A DNA stretch of 64,000 nucleotides from NCBI RefSeq assembly GCF_017591425.1, contig NW_024467103.1:355047-419046 (forward strand), read 5' to 3'. This DNA comes from Ochotona curzoniae (Eukaryota; Chordata; Mammalia; Lagomorpha; Ochotonidae). The notes below the pieces were generated by a model. The model searched no databases, was not told the DNA's origin, and worked only from the letters and a program-made list of their open reading frames with translations. Position 1 is the stretch's first letter. Each line of letters opens with the position of its first letter. Below are positions 39,891 through 53,200 of the stretch, piece by piece. The translations under genes and the position numbers were made by a program.

Positions 39891-42610
39891 CCGGAAACAC
39901 AGTTGGGTGCCATCTCGTCCAATGCCCATTGAGCCCAGGAGGATGAAATCAGGCATGTTGAACACCCACACAAAACAACCATGTAGATCCTGACTCAAGG
40001 CGCTAAGAAGTCCACATCCAGAGACAAGTTCAGCGCCCAAGCCATTTCCAGCTCCCATGGAAACCAAGTGCTCTGGCAGCACATATGTCTGAAAGTGGAT
40101 GTGACACCTAGGGATCTCAGTGTGTTGCTGAATGGCAACTTGCCGAAGGAGCAGCACAGGTCTTCCAGTGCCAAAACGACTCCACCTGCCTCAGGAACTT
40201 CACATACCATCAGCTTTCCTAGCAGCTGTCCCGGAAACCCAGTTGGGTGCCATCTCGTCCAATGCCCATTGAGCCCAGGATGATGAAATCAGGCATGTTG
40301 AACACCCACACAAAACAACCATGTAGATCCTGACTCAAGGCGCTAACAAGTCCACATCCAGAGACAAGTTCAGCGCCCACGCCATTTCCAGCTACCATGG
40401 AAACCAAGTGCTCTGGCAGCACATATGTCTGAAAGTGGATGTGACACCTAGGGATCTCAGTGTGTTGCTGAATGGCAACTTGCCGAAGGAGCAGCACAGG
40501 TCTTCCAGTGCCAAAATGACTCCACCTGCCTCAGGAACTTCACATACCATCAGCTTTCCTAGCAGCTGTCCCGGAAACCCAGTTGCGTGCCATCCCGTCC
40601 AATGCCCATTGAGCCCAGGAGGATGAAATCAGGCATGTTGAACACCCACACAAAACAACCATGTAGATCCTGACTCAAGGCGCTAAGAAGTCCACATCCA
40701 GAGACAAGTTCAGTGCCCAAGCCATTTCCAGCTCCCATGGAAACCAAGTGCTCTGGCAGCACATATGTCTGAAAGTGGATGTGACACCTAGGGATCTCAG
40801 TGTGTTGCTGAATGGCAACTTGCCGAAGGAGCAGCACAGGTCTTCTAGTGCCAAAATGACTCCACCTGCCTCAGGAACTTCACATACCGTCAGCTTTCCT
40901 AGCAGCTGTCCCAGAAACCCAGTTGGGTGCCATCTCGTCCAATGCCCATTGAGCCCAGGATGACGAAATCAGGCATGTTGAACACCCACACAAAACAACC
41001 ATGTAGATCCTGACTCAAGGCGCTAAGAAGTCCACATCCAGAGACAAGTTCAGTGCCCAAGCCATTTCCAGCTCCCATGGAAACCAAGTGCTCTGGCAGC
41101 ACATATGTCTGAAAGTGGATGTGACACCTAGGGATCTCAGTGTGTTGCTGAATGGCAACTTGCCGAAGGAGCAGCACAGGTCTTCCAGTGCCAAAATGAC
41201 TCCACCTGCCTCAGGAACTTCACATACCATCAGCTTTCCTAGCAGCTGTCCCGGAAACCCAGTTGCGTGCCATCCCGTCCAATGCCCATTGAGCCCAGGA
41301 GGATGAAATCAGGCATGTTGAACACCCACACAAAACAACCATGTAGATCCTGACTCAAGGCGCTAAGAAGTCCACATCCAGAGACAAGTTCAGTGCCCAA
41401 GCCATTTCCAGCTCCCATGGAAACCAAGTGCTCTGGCAGCACATATGTCTGAAAGTGGATGTGACACCTAGGGATCTCAGTGTGTTGTTGAATGGCAACT
41501 TGCCGAAGGAGCAGCACAGGTCTTCCAGTGCCAAAATGACTCCACCTGCCTCAGGAACTTCACATACCATCAGCTTTCCTAGCAGCTGTCCCGGAAACCC
41601 AGTTGCGTGCCATCTCGTCCAATGCCCATTGAGCCCAGGAGGATGAAATCAGGCATGTTGAACACCCACACAAAACAACCATGTAGATCCTGACTCAAGG
41701 TGCTAAGAAGTCCACATCCAGAGACAAGTTCAGCGCCCAAGCCATTTCCAGCTACCATGGAAACCAAGTGCTCTGGCAGCACATATGTCTGAAAGTGGAT
41801 GTGACACCTAGGGATCTCAGTGTGGTGCTGAATGGCAACTTGCCGAAGGAGCAGCACAGGTCTTCCAGTGCCAAAACCACTCCACCTGCCTCAGGAACTT
41901 CACATACCATCAGCTTTCCTAGCAGCTGTCCCGGAAACCCAGTTGGGTGCCATCTCGTCCAATGCCCATTGAGCCCAGGAGGATGAAATCAGGCATGTTG
42001 AACACCCACACAAAACAACCATGTACATCCTGACTCAAGGCGCTAAGAAGTCCACATCCAGAGACAAGTTCAGTGCCCAAGCCATTTCCAGCTCCCATGG
42101 AAACCAAGTGCTCTGGCAGCACATATGTCTGAAAGTGGATGTGACACCTAGGGATCTCAGTCTGTTGCTGAATGGCAACTTGCCGAAGGAGCAGCACAGG
42201 TCTTCCAGTGCCAAAATGACTCCACCTGCCTCAGGAACTTCACATACCATCAGCTTTCCTAGCAGCTGTCCCAGAAACCCAGTTGGGTGCCATCTCGTCC
42301 AATGCCCATTGAGCCCAGGAGGATGAAATCAGGCATGTTGAACACCCACACAAAACAACCATGTAGATCCTGACTCAAGGCGCTAAGAAGTCCACTTCCA
42401 GAGACAAGTTCAGCGCCCAAGCCATTTCCAGTTACCATGAAAACCAAGTGCTCTGGCAGCACATATGTCTGAAAGTGGATGTGACACCTAGGGATCTCAG
42501 TGTGGTGCTGAATGGCAACTTGCCGAAGGAGCAGCACAGGTCTTCCAGTGCCAAAACGACTCCACCTGCCTCAGGAACTTCACATACCATCAGCTTTCCT
42601 AGCAGCTGTC
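39891..42610. repeat. 8-unit segmental duplication, copy 1 (2,720 bp)
   Basis: Private variants in this block recur in the same order exactly 2,720 bases downstream. They are GGAAACACAG (39,892), CAGCGCCCACGCC (40,371), CATCCCGTCC (40,591 and 41,271), TCTTCTAGTG with CATACCGTCAG (40,841 and 40,883), TGTTGTTGAATGG (41,482), TGTGGTGCTG (41,821), CAGTCTGTTG (42,159) and AGTTACCATGAAAACC (42,430). The chosen limits run from one GGAAACACAG to the next and are arbitrary in phase. The state AAAATGACTCC and the CAGTGCCC state dominate here, unlike the left half of the window. Confidence 0.85.
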
Positions 42611-45330
42611 CCGGAAACACAGTTGGGTGCCATCTCGTCCAATGCCCATTGAGCCCAGGATGATGAAATCAGGCATGTTGAACACCCACACAAAACAACC
42701 ATGTAGATCCTGACTCAAGGCGCTAAGAAGTCCACATCCAGAGACAAGTTCAGTGCCCAAGCCATTTCCAGCTCCCATGGAAACCAAGTGCTCTGGCAGC
42801 ACATATGTCTGAAAGTGGATGTGACACCTAGGGATCTCAGTGTGTTGCTGAATGGCAACTTGCCGAAGGAGCAGCACAGGTCTTCCAGTGCCAAAACGAC
42901 TCCACCTGCCTCAGGAACTTCACATACCATCAGCTTTCCTAGCAGCTGTCCCGGAAACCCAGTTGGGTGCCATCTCGTCCAATGCCCATTGAGCCCAGGA
43001 TGATGAAATCAGGCATGTTGAACACCCACACAAAACAACCATGTAGATCCTGACTCAAGGCGCTAACAAGTCCACATCCAGAGACAAGTTCAGCGCCCAC
43101 GCCATTTCCAGCTACCATGGAAACCAAGTGCTCTGGCAGCACATATGTCTGAAAGTGGATGTGACACCTAGGGATCTCAGTGTGTTGCTGAATGGCAACT
43201 TGCCGAAGGAGCAGCACAGGTCTTCCAGTGCCAAAATGACTCCACCTGCCTCAGGAACTTCACATACCATCAGCTTTCCTAGCAGCTGTCCCGGAAACCC
43301 AGTTGCGTGCCATCCCGTCCAATGCCCATTGAGCCCAGGAGGATGAAATCAGGCATGTTGAACACCCACACAAAACAACCATGTAGATCCTGACTCAAGG
43401 CGCTAAGAAGTCCACATCCAGAGACAAGTTCAGTGCCCAAGCCATTTCCAGCTCCCATGGAAACCAAGTGCTCTGGCAGCACATATGTCTGAAAGTGGAT
43501 GTGACACCTAGGGATCTCAGTGTGTTGCTGAATGGCAACTTGCCGAAGGAGCAGCACAGGTCTTCTAGTGCCAAAATGACTCCACCTGCGTCAGGAATTT
43601 CACATACCGTCAGCTTTCCTAGCAGCTGTCCCAGAAACCCAGTTGGGTGCCATCTCGTCCAATGCCCATTGAGCCCAGGATGACGAAATCAGGCATGTTG
43701 AACACCCACACAAAACAACCATGTAGATCCTGACTCAAGGCGCTAAGAAGTCCACATCCAGAGACAAGTTCAGTGCCCAAGCCATTTCCAGCTCCCATGG
43801 AAACCAAGTGCTCTGGCAGCACATATGTCTGAAAGTGGATGTGACACCTAGGGATCTCAGTGTGTTGCTGAATGGCAACTTGCCGAAGGAGCAGCACAGG
43901 TCTTCCAGTGCCAAAATGACTCCACCTGCCTCAGGAACTTCACATACCATCAGCTTTCCTAGCAGCTGTCCCGGAAACCCAGTTGCGTGCCATCCCGTCC
44001 AATGCCCATTGAGCCCAGGAGGATGAAATCAGGCATGTTGAACACCAACACAAAACAACCATGTAGATCCTGACTCAAGGCGCTAAGAAGTCCACATCCA
44101 GAGACAAGTTCAGTGCCCAAGCCATTTCCAGCTCCCATGGAAACCAAGTGCTCTGGCAGCACATATGTCTGAAAGTGGATGTGACACCTAGGGATCTCAG
44201 TGTGTTGTTGAATGGCAACTTGCCGAAGGAGCAGCACAGGTCTTCCAGTGCCAAAATGACTCCACCTGCCTCAGGAACTTCACATACCATCAGCTTTCCT
44301 AGCAGCTGTCCCGGAAACCCAGTTGCGTGCCATCTCGTCCAATGCCCATTGAGCCCAGGAGGATGAAATCAGGCATGTTGAACACCCACACAAAACAACC
44401 ATGTAGATCCTGACTCAAGGTGCTAAGAAGTCCACATCCAGAGAAGTGTTCAGCGCACAAGCCATTTCCCGCTACCATGGAAACCAAGTGCTCTGGCAGC
44501 ACATATGTCTGAAAGTGGATGTGACACCTAGGGATCTCAGTGTGGTGCTGAATGGCAACTTGCCGAAGGAGCAGCACAGGTCTTCCAGTGCCAAAACCAC
44601 TCCACCTGCCTCAGGAACTTCACATACCATCAGCTTTCCTAGCAGCTGTCCCGGAAACCCAGTTGCGTGCCATCTCGTCCAATGCCCATTGAGCCCAGGA
44701 GGATGAAATCAGGCATGTTGAACACCCACACAAAACAACCATGTACATCCTGACTCAAGGCGCTAAGAAGTCCACATCCAGAGACAAGTTCAGTGCCCAA
44801 GCCATTTCCAGCTCCCATGGAAACCAAGTGCTCTGGCAGCACATATGTCTGAAAGTGGATGTGACACCTAGGGATCTCAGTCTGTTGCTGAATGGCAACT
44901 TGCCGAAGGAGCAGCACAGGTCTTCCAGTGCCAAAATGACTCCACCTGCCTCAGGAACTTCACATACCATCAGCTTTCCTAGCAGCTGTCCCAGAAACCC
45001 AGTTGGGTGCCATCTCGTCCAATGCCCATTGAGCCCAGGAGGATGAAATCAGGCATGTTGAACACCCACACAAAACAACCATGTAGATCCTGACTCAAGG
45101 CGCTAAGAAGTCCACTTCCAGAGACAAGTTCAGCGCCCAAGCCATTTCCAGTTACCATGAAAACCAAGTGCTCTGGCAGCACATATGTCTGAAAGTGGAT
45201 GTGACACCTAGGGATCTCAGGGTGTTGCTGAATGGCAACTTGCCGAAGGAGCAGCACAGGTCTTCCAGTGCCAAAACCACTCCACCTGCCTCAGGAATTT
45301 CACATACCATCAGCTTTCCTAGTAGCTGTC
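42611..45330. repeat. 8-unit segmental duplication, copy 2 (2,720 bp)
   Basis: This is a direct tandem copy of the preceding 2,720 bp, with the same ordered variants at 42,612, 43,091, 43,311, 43,561, 43,603, 43,991, 44,202, 44,541, 44,879 and 45,150. It has gained changes of its own: TGCGTCAGGAATTTC at about 43,587, ACACCAACACAA at about 44,043, and a cluster at 44,441-44,471 (AGAAGTGTTCAGCGCACAAG and TTTCCCGC). Copy-specific changes show that the two copies have already diverged slightly, so this is not a simple assembly echo. Confidence 0.85.
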
Positions 45331-46590
45331 CCGGAAACCCAGTTGGGTGCCATCTCGTCCAATGCCCATTGAGCCCAGGATGACGAAATCAGGCATGTTG
45401 AACACCCACACAAAACAACCATGTACATCCTGACTCAAGGCGCTAAGAAGTCCACATCCAGAGACAAGTTCAGTGCCCAAGCCATTTCCAGCTCCCATGG
45501 AAACCAAGTGCTCTGGCAGCACATATGTCTGAAAGTGGATGTGACACCTAGGGATCTCAGTGTGTTGCTGAATGGCAACTTGCCGAAGGAGCAGCACAGG
45601 TCTTCCAGTGCCAAAATGACTCCACCTGCCTCAGGAACTTCACATACCATCAGCTTTCCTAGCAGCTGTCCCGGAAACCAAGATGCGTGCCATCTTGTCC
45701 AATGCCCATTGAGCCCAGGAGGATGAAATCAGGCATGTTGAACACCCACACAAAACAACCATGTACATCCTGACTCAAGGCGCTAACAAGTCCACATCCA
45801 GAGACAAGTTCAGTGCCCAAGCCATTTCCAGCTCCCATGGAAACCAAGTGCTCTGGCAGCACATATGTCTGAAAGTGGATGTGACACCTAGGGATCTCAG
45901 TGTGTTGCTGAATGGCAACTTGCCAAAGGAGCAGCACAGGTCTTCCAGTGCCAAAATGACTCCACCTGCCTCAGGAACTTCACATACCATCAGCTTTCCT
46001 AGCAGCTGTCCCGGAAACCCAGTTGCGTGCCATCTCGTCCAATGCCCATTGAGCCCAGGAGGATGAAATCAGGCATGTTGAACACCCACACAAAACAACC
46101 ATGTAGATCCTGACTCAAGGCGCTAAGAAGTCCACTTCCAGAGACAAGTTCAGCGCCCAAGAAATTTCCAGCTCCCATGGAAACCAAGTGCTCTGGCAGC
46201 ACATATGTCTGAAAGTGGATGTGACACCTAGGGATCTCAGTGTGGTGCTGAATGGCAACTTGCCGAAGGAGCAGCACAGGTCTTCCAGTGCCAAAATGAC
46301 TCCACCTGCCTCAGGAACTTCACATACCATCAGCTTTCCTAGTAGCTGTCCCAGAAACCCAGTTGGGTGCCATCTCGTCCAATGCCCATTGAGCCCAGGA
46401 GGATGAAATCAGGCATGTTGAACACCCACACAAAACAACCATGTAGATCCTGACTCAAGGCGCTAAGAAGTCCACATCCAGAGACAAGTTCAGCGCCCAA
46501 GCCATTTCCAGCTCCCATGGAAACCAAGTGCTCTGGCAGCACATATGTCTGAAAGTGGATGTGACACCTAGTGATCTCAGTGTGGTGCTG
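45231..46590. repeat. 4-unit segmental duplication, copy 1 (1,360 bp)
   Basis: Ordered private variants recur exactly 1,360 bases downstream: TCAGGAATTT (45,291), AGTAGCTGTC (45,321), TGACGAAATC (45,381), GCTAACAAG (45,782), TTGCCAAAGG (45,920), TCCACTTCCA (46,131), TGTGGTGCTG (46,241) and AGTAGCTGTCCCAG (46,341). A copy-1-only cluster GAAATTTCC lies at 46,161. The limits are approximate because exchange can occur anywhere in near-identical units. Confidence 0.8.
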
Positions 46591-47950
46591 AATGGCAACT
46601 TGCCGAAGGAGCAGCACAGGTCTTCCAGTGCCAAAACCACTCCACCTGCCTCAGGAATTTCACATACCATCAGCTTTCCTAGTAGCTGTCCCGGAAACCC
46701 AGTTGGGTGCCATCTCGTCCAATGCCCATTGAGCCCAGGATGACGAAATCAGGCATGTTGAACACCCACACAAAACAACCATGTACATCCTGACTCAAGG
46801 CGCTAAGAAGTCCACATCCAGAGACAAGTTCAGTGCCCAAGCCATTTCCAGCTCCCATGGAAACCAAGTGCTCTGGCAGCACATATGTCTGAAAGTGGAT
46901 GTGACACCTAGGGATCTCAGGGTGTTGCTGAATGGCAACTTGCCGAAGGAGCAGCACAGGTCTTCCAGTGCCAAAATGACTCCACCTGCCTCAGGAACTT
47001 CACATACCATCAGCTTTCCTAGCAGCTGTCCCGGAAACCCAGTTGCGTGCCATCTCGTCCAATGCCCATTGAGCCCAGGAGGATGAAATCAGGCATGTTG
47101 AACACCCACACAAAACAACCATGTACATCCTGACTCAAGGCGCTAACAAGTCCACATCCAGAGACAAGTTCAGTGCCCAAGCCATTTCCAGCTCCCATGG
47201 AAACCAAGTGCTCTGGCAGCACATATGTCTGAAAGTGGATGTGACACCTAGGGATCTCAGTGTGTTGCTGAATGGCAACTTGCCAAAGGAGCAGCACAGG
47301 TCTTCCAGTGCCAAAATGACTCCACCTGCCTCAGGAACTTCACATACCATCAGCTTTCCTAGCAGCTGTCCCGGAAACCCAGTTGCGTGCCATCTCGTCC
47401 AATGCCCATTGAGCCCAGGAGGATGAAATCAGGCATGTTGAACACCCACACAAAACAACCATGTAGATCCTGACTCAAGGCGCTAAGAAGTCCACTTCCA
47501 GAGACAAGTTCAGCGCCCAAGCCATTTCCAGCTCCCATGGAAACCAAGTGCTCTGGCAGCACATATGTCTGAAAGTGGATGTGACACCTAGGGATCTCAG
47601 TGTGGTGCTGAATGGCAACTTGCCGAAGGAGCAGCACAGGTCTTCCAGTGCCAAAATGACTCCACCTGCCTCAGGAACTTCACATACCATCAGCTTTCCT
47701 AGTAGCTGTCCCAGAAACCCAGTTGGGTGCCATCTCGTCCAATGCCCATTGAGCCCAGGAGGATGAAATCAGGCATGTTGAACACCCACACAAAACAACC
47801 ATGTACATCCTGACTCAAGGCGCTAAGAAGTCCACATCCAGAGACAAGTTCAGCGCCCAAGCCATTTCCAGCTCCCATGGAAACCAAGTGCTCTGGCAGC
47901 ACATATGTCTGAAAGTGGATGTGACACCTACGGTTCACATTGTGTTGCTG
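46591..47950. repeat. 4-unit segmental duplication, copy 2 (1,360 bp)
   Basis: The counterparts of copy 1 lie at 46,651, 46,681, 46,741, 47,142, 47,280, 47,491, 47,601 and 47,701. The variant CTCAGGGTGTTG breaks the pattern. It is at 45,216 and 46,916, a five-unit (1,700 bp) rather than four-unit separation, so a short conversion tract or a second exchange has mixed the copies. At the right edge the unit with CGGTTCACAT (47,931-47,940) begins. Confidence 0.78.
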
Positions 47951-48227
47951 AATGGCAACTTGCCGAAGGAGCAGCACAGGTCTTCCAGTGCCAAAACCAC
48001 TCCACCTGCCTCAGGAACTTCACATACCATCAGCTTTCCTAGCAGCTGTCCCGGAAACCCAGTTGGGTGCCATCTCGTCCAATGCCCATTGAGCCCAGGA
48101 GGATGAAATCAGGCATGTTGAACACCCACACAAAACAACCATGTAGATCCTGACTCAAGGCGCTAAGAAGTCCACATCCAGAGACAAGTTCAGCGCCCAA
48201 GCCATTTCCAGCTCCCAAGGAAAGCAA

Positions 48228-50267
48228 GTGCTCTGGTAGCACATATGTCTGAAAGTGGATGTGACACCTAGGGATCTCAGTGTGTTGCTGAATGGCAACT
48301 TGCCGAAGGAGCAGCACAGGTCTTCCAGTGCCAATACCACTCCACCTGCCTCAGGAACTTCACATACCATCAGCTTTCCTAGCAGCTGTCCCAGAAACCC
48401 AGTTGCGTGCCATCTCGTCCAATCCCCATTGAGCCCAGGAGGATGAAATCAGGCATGCTGAACACCCACACAAAACAACCATGTAGATCCTGACTCAAGG
48501 CGCTAACAAGTCCACATCCAGAGACAAGTTCAACGCCCAAGCCATTTCAAGCTCCCATGGAAACCAAGTGCTCTGGCAGCACATATGTCTGAAAGTGGAT
48601 GTGACACCTAGGGATCTCAGTGTGTTGGTGAATGGCAACTTGCCGAAGGAGCAGCACAGGTCTTCCAGTGCCAAAACCACTCCACCTGCCTCAGGAACTT
48701 CACATACCATCAGCTTTCCTAGCAGCTGTCCCGGAAACCCAGTTGGGTGCCATCTCGTCCAATGCCCATTGAGCCCAGGAGGATGAAATCAGGCATGTTG
48801 AACACCCACACAAAACAACCATGTACATCCTGACTCAAGGCGCTAAGAAGTCCACATCCAGAGACAAGTTCAGCGCCCAAGCCATTTCCAGCTACCAGGG
48901 AAACCAAGTGCTCTGGCAGCACATATGTCTGAAAGTGGATGTGACACCTAGGGATCTCAGTGTGTTGCTGAATGGCAACTTGCCGAAGGAGCAGCACAGG
49001 TCTTCCAGTGCCAAAACGACTCCACCTGCCTCAGGAACTTCACATACCATCAGCTTTCCTAGCAGCTGTCCCGGAAACCCAGTTGGGTGCCATCTCGTCC
49101 AATGCCCATTGAGCCCAGGAGGATGAAATCAGGCATGTTGAACACCCACACAAAACAACCATGTAGATCCTGACTCAAGGCGCTAAGAAATCCACATCCA
49201 GAGACAAGTTCAGCACCCAAGCCATTTCCAGCTCCCATGGAAACCAAGTGCTCTGGCAGCACATATGTCTGAAAGTGGATGTGACACCTAGGGATCTCAG
49301 TGTGTTGCAGAATGGCAACTTGCCGAAGGAGCAGCACAGGTCTTCCAGTGCCAAAACCACTCCACCTGCCTCAGGAACTTCACATACCATCAGCTTTCCT
49401 AGCAGCTGTCCCGGAAACCCAGTTGGGTGCCATCTCGTCCAATGCCCATTGAGCCCAGGATGACGAAATCAGGCATGTTGAACACCCACACAAAACAACC
49501 ATGTACATCCTGACTCAAGGTGCTAAGAAGTCCACATCCAGAGACAAGTTCAGCGCCCAAGCCATTTCCAGCTCCCATGGAAACCAAGTGCTCTGGCAGC
49601 ACATATGTCTGAAAGTGGATGTGACACCTAGGGATCTCAGTGTGTTGCTGAATGGCAACTTGCCGAAGGAGCAGCACAGGTCTTCCAGTGCCAATACCAC
49701 TCCACCTGCCTCAGGAACTTCACATACCATCAGCTTTCCTAGCAGCTGTCCCGGAAACCCAGTTGCGTGCCATCTCGTCCAATGCCCATTGAGCCCAGGA
49801 GGATGAAATCAGGCATGCTGAACACCCACACAAAACAACCATGTACATCCTGACTCAAGGCGCTAACAAGTCCACATCCAGAGACAAGTTCAACGCCCAA
49901 GCCATTTACAGCTCCCATGGAAACCAAGTGCTCTGGCAGCACATATGTCTGAAAGTGGATGTGACACCTAGGGATCTCAGTGTGTTGGTGAATGGCAACT
50001 TGCCGAAGGAGCAGCACAGGTCTTCCAGTGCCAAAACCACTCCACCTGCCTCAGGAACTTCACATACCATCAGCTTTCCTAGCAGCTGTCCCGGAAACCC
50101 AGTTGGGTGCCATCTCGTCCAATGCCCATTGAGCCCAGGAGGATGAAATCAGGCATGTTGAACACCCACACAAAACAACCATGTAGATCCTGACTCAAGG
50201 CGCTAACAAGTCCACATCCAGAGACAAGTTCAGCGCCCAAGCCATTTCCAGCTCCCATGGAAACCAA
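48228..50267. repeat. Partial 4-unit duplication, pairs 48,228/49,588 and 48,568/49,928
   Basis: Five uncommon variants recur together 1,360 bases apart: CCAATACCAC (48,331 and 49,691), GTTGCGTGCC (48,403 and 49,763), GGCATGCTGAAC (48,452 and 49,812), AGTTCAACGCCC (48,528 and 49,888) and TTGGTGAATGG (48,625 and 49,985). The next unit, 48,908, carries ACCAGGGAAACC and has no such match at 50,268, so only about two of the four units remain clearly paired. Inference: an older 4-unit duplication partly overwritten. Confidence 0.65.
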
Positions 50268-53200
50268 GTGCTCTGGCAGCACATATGTCTGAAAGTGGAT
50301 GTGACACCTAGGGATCTCAGTGTGTTGCTGAATGGCAACTTGCCGAAGGAGCAGCACAGGTCTTCCAGTGCCAAAACCACTCCACCTGCCTCAGGAACTT
50401 CACATACCATCAGCTTTCCTAGCAGCTGTCCCGGAAACCCAGTTGGGTGCCATCTCGTCCAATGCCCATTGAGCCCAGGAGGATGAAATCAGGCATGTGG
50501 AACACCCACACAAAACAACCATGTAGATCCTGACTCAAGGCGCTAAGAAGTCCACATCCAGAGACAAGTTCAGCGCCCAAGCCATTTCCAGCTCCCATGG
50601 AAACCAAGTGCTCTGGCAGCACATATGTCTGAAAGTGGATGTGACACCTAGGGATCTCAGTGTGGTGCTGAATGGCAACTTGCCGAAGGAGCAGCACAGG
50701 TCTTCCAGTGCCAAAACCACTCCACCTGCCTCAGGAACTTCACATACCATCAGCTTTCCTAGCAGCTGTCCCGGAAACCCAGTTGGGTGCCATCTCGTCC
50801 AATGCCCATTGAGCCCGGGAGGATGAAATCAGGCATGCTGAACACCCACACAAAACAACCATGTAGATCCTGACTCAAGGCGCTAACAAGTCCACATCCA
50901 GAGACAAGTTCAACGCCCAAGCCATTTCCAGCTCCCATGGAAACCAAGTGCTCTGGCAGCACATATGTCTGAAAGTGGATGTGACACCTAGGGATCTCAG
51001 TGTGTTGCTGAATGGCAACTTGCCGAAGGAGCAGCACAGGTCTTCCAGTGCCAAAACGACTCCACCTGCCTCAGGAACTTCACATACCATCAGCTTTCCT
51101 AGCAGCTGTCCCGGAAACCCAGTTGGGTGCCATCTCGTCCAATGCCCATTGAGCCCAGGAGGATGAAATCAGGCATGTTGAACACCCACACAAAACAACC
51201 ATGTAGATCCTGACTCAAGGCGCTAAGAAGTCCACATCCAGAGACAAGTTCAGCGCCCACGCCATTTCCAGCTACCATGGAAACCAAGTGCTCTGGCAGC
51301 ACATATGTCTGAAAGTGGATGTGACACCTAGGGATCTCAGTGTGTTGCTGAATGGCAACTTGCCGAAGGAGCAGCACAGGTCTTCCAGTGCCAAAACCAC
51401 TCCACCTGCCTCAGGAACTTCACATACCATCAGCTTTCCTAGCAGCTGTCCCGGAAACCCAGTTGGGTGCCATCTCGTCCAATGCCCATTGAGCCCAGGA
51501 GGATGAAATCAGGCATGCTGAACACCCACACAAAACAACCATGTAGATCCTGACTCAAGGCGCTAACAAGTCCACATCCAGAGACAAGTTCAGCGCCCAA
51601 GCCATTTCCAGCTCCCATGGAAACCAAGTGCTCTGGCAGCACATATGTCTGAAAGTGGATGTGACACCTAGGGATCTCAGTGTGTTGCTGAATGGCAACT
51701 TGCCGAAGGAGCAGCACAGGTCTTCCAGTGCCAAAACCACTCCACCTGCCTCAGGAACTTCACATACCATCAGCTTTCCTAGCAGCTGTCCCAGAAACCC
51801 AGTTGGGTGCCATCTCGTCCAATGCCCATTGAGCCCAGGAGGATGAAATCAGGCATGTTGAACACCCACACAAAACAACCATGTAGATCCTGACTCAAGG
51901 CGCTAAGAAGTCCACATCCAGAGACAAGTTCAGCGCCCAAGCCATTTCCAGCTCCCATGGAAACCAAGTGCTCTGGCAGCACATATGTCTGAAAGTGGAT
52001 GTGACACCTAGGGATCTCAGTGTGTTGCTGAATGGCAACTTGCCGAAGGAGCAGCACAGGTCTTCCAGTGCCAAAACCACTCCACCTGCCTCAGGAACTT
52101 CACATACCATCAGCTTTCCTAGCAGCTGTCCCGGAAACCCAGTTGGGTGCCATCTCGTCCAATGCCCATTGAGCCCAGGAGGATGAAATCAGGCATGTTG
52201 AACACCCACACAAAACAACCATGTAGATCCTGACTCAAGGCGCTAAGAAGTCCACATCCAGAGACAAGTTCAGCGCCCAAGCCATTTCCAGCTACCATGG
52301 AAACCAAGTGCTCTGGCAGCACATATGTCTGAAAGTGGATGTGACACCTAGGGATCTCAGTGTGTTGTTGAATGGCAACTTGCCGAAGGAGCAGCACAGG
52401 TCTTCCAGTGCCAAAACCACTCCACCTGCCTCAGGAACTTCACATACCATCAGCTTTCCTAGCAGCTGTCCCGGAAACCCAGTTGGGTGCCATCTCGTCC
52501 AATGCCCATTGAGCCCAGGAGGATGAAATCAGGCATGCTGAACACCCACACAAAACAACCATGTAGATCCTGACTCAAGGCGCTAAGAAGTCCACTTCCA
52601 GAGACAAGTTCAGCGCCCAAGCCATTTCCAGCTCCCATGGAAACCAAGTGCTCTGGCAGCACATATGTCTGAAAGTGGATGTGACACCTAGGGATCTCAG
52701 TGTGTTGCTGAATGGCAACTTGCCGAAGGAGCAGCACAGGTCTTCCAGTGCCAAAACCACTCCACCTGCCTCAGGAACTTCACATACCATCAGCTTTCCT
52801 AGCAGCTGTCCCGGAAACCCAGTTGGGTGCCATCTCGTCCAATGCCCATTGAGCCCAGGATGATGAAATCAGGCATGTTGAACACCCACACAAAACAACC
52901 ATGTAGATCCTGACTCAAGGCGCTAACAAGTCCACATCCAGAGACAAGTTCAGCGCCCAAGCCATTTCCAGCTCCCATGGAAACCAAGTGCTCTGGCAGC
53001 ACATATGTCTGAAAGTGGATGTGACACCTAGGGATCTCAGTGTGTTGCTGAATGGCAACTTGCCGAAGGAGCAGCACAGGTCTTCCAGTGCCAAAACGAC
53101 TCCACCTGCCTCAGGAACTTCACATGCCATCAGCTTTCCTAGCAGCTGTCCCGGAAACCCAGTTGGGTGCCATCTCGTCCAATGCCCATTGAGCCCAGGA

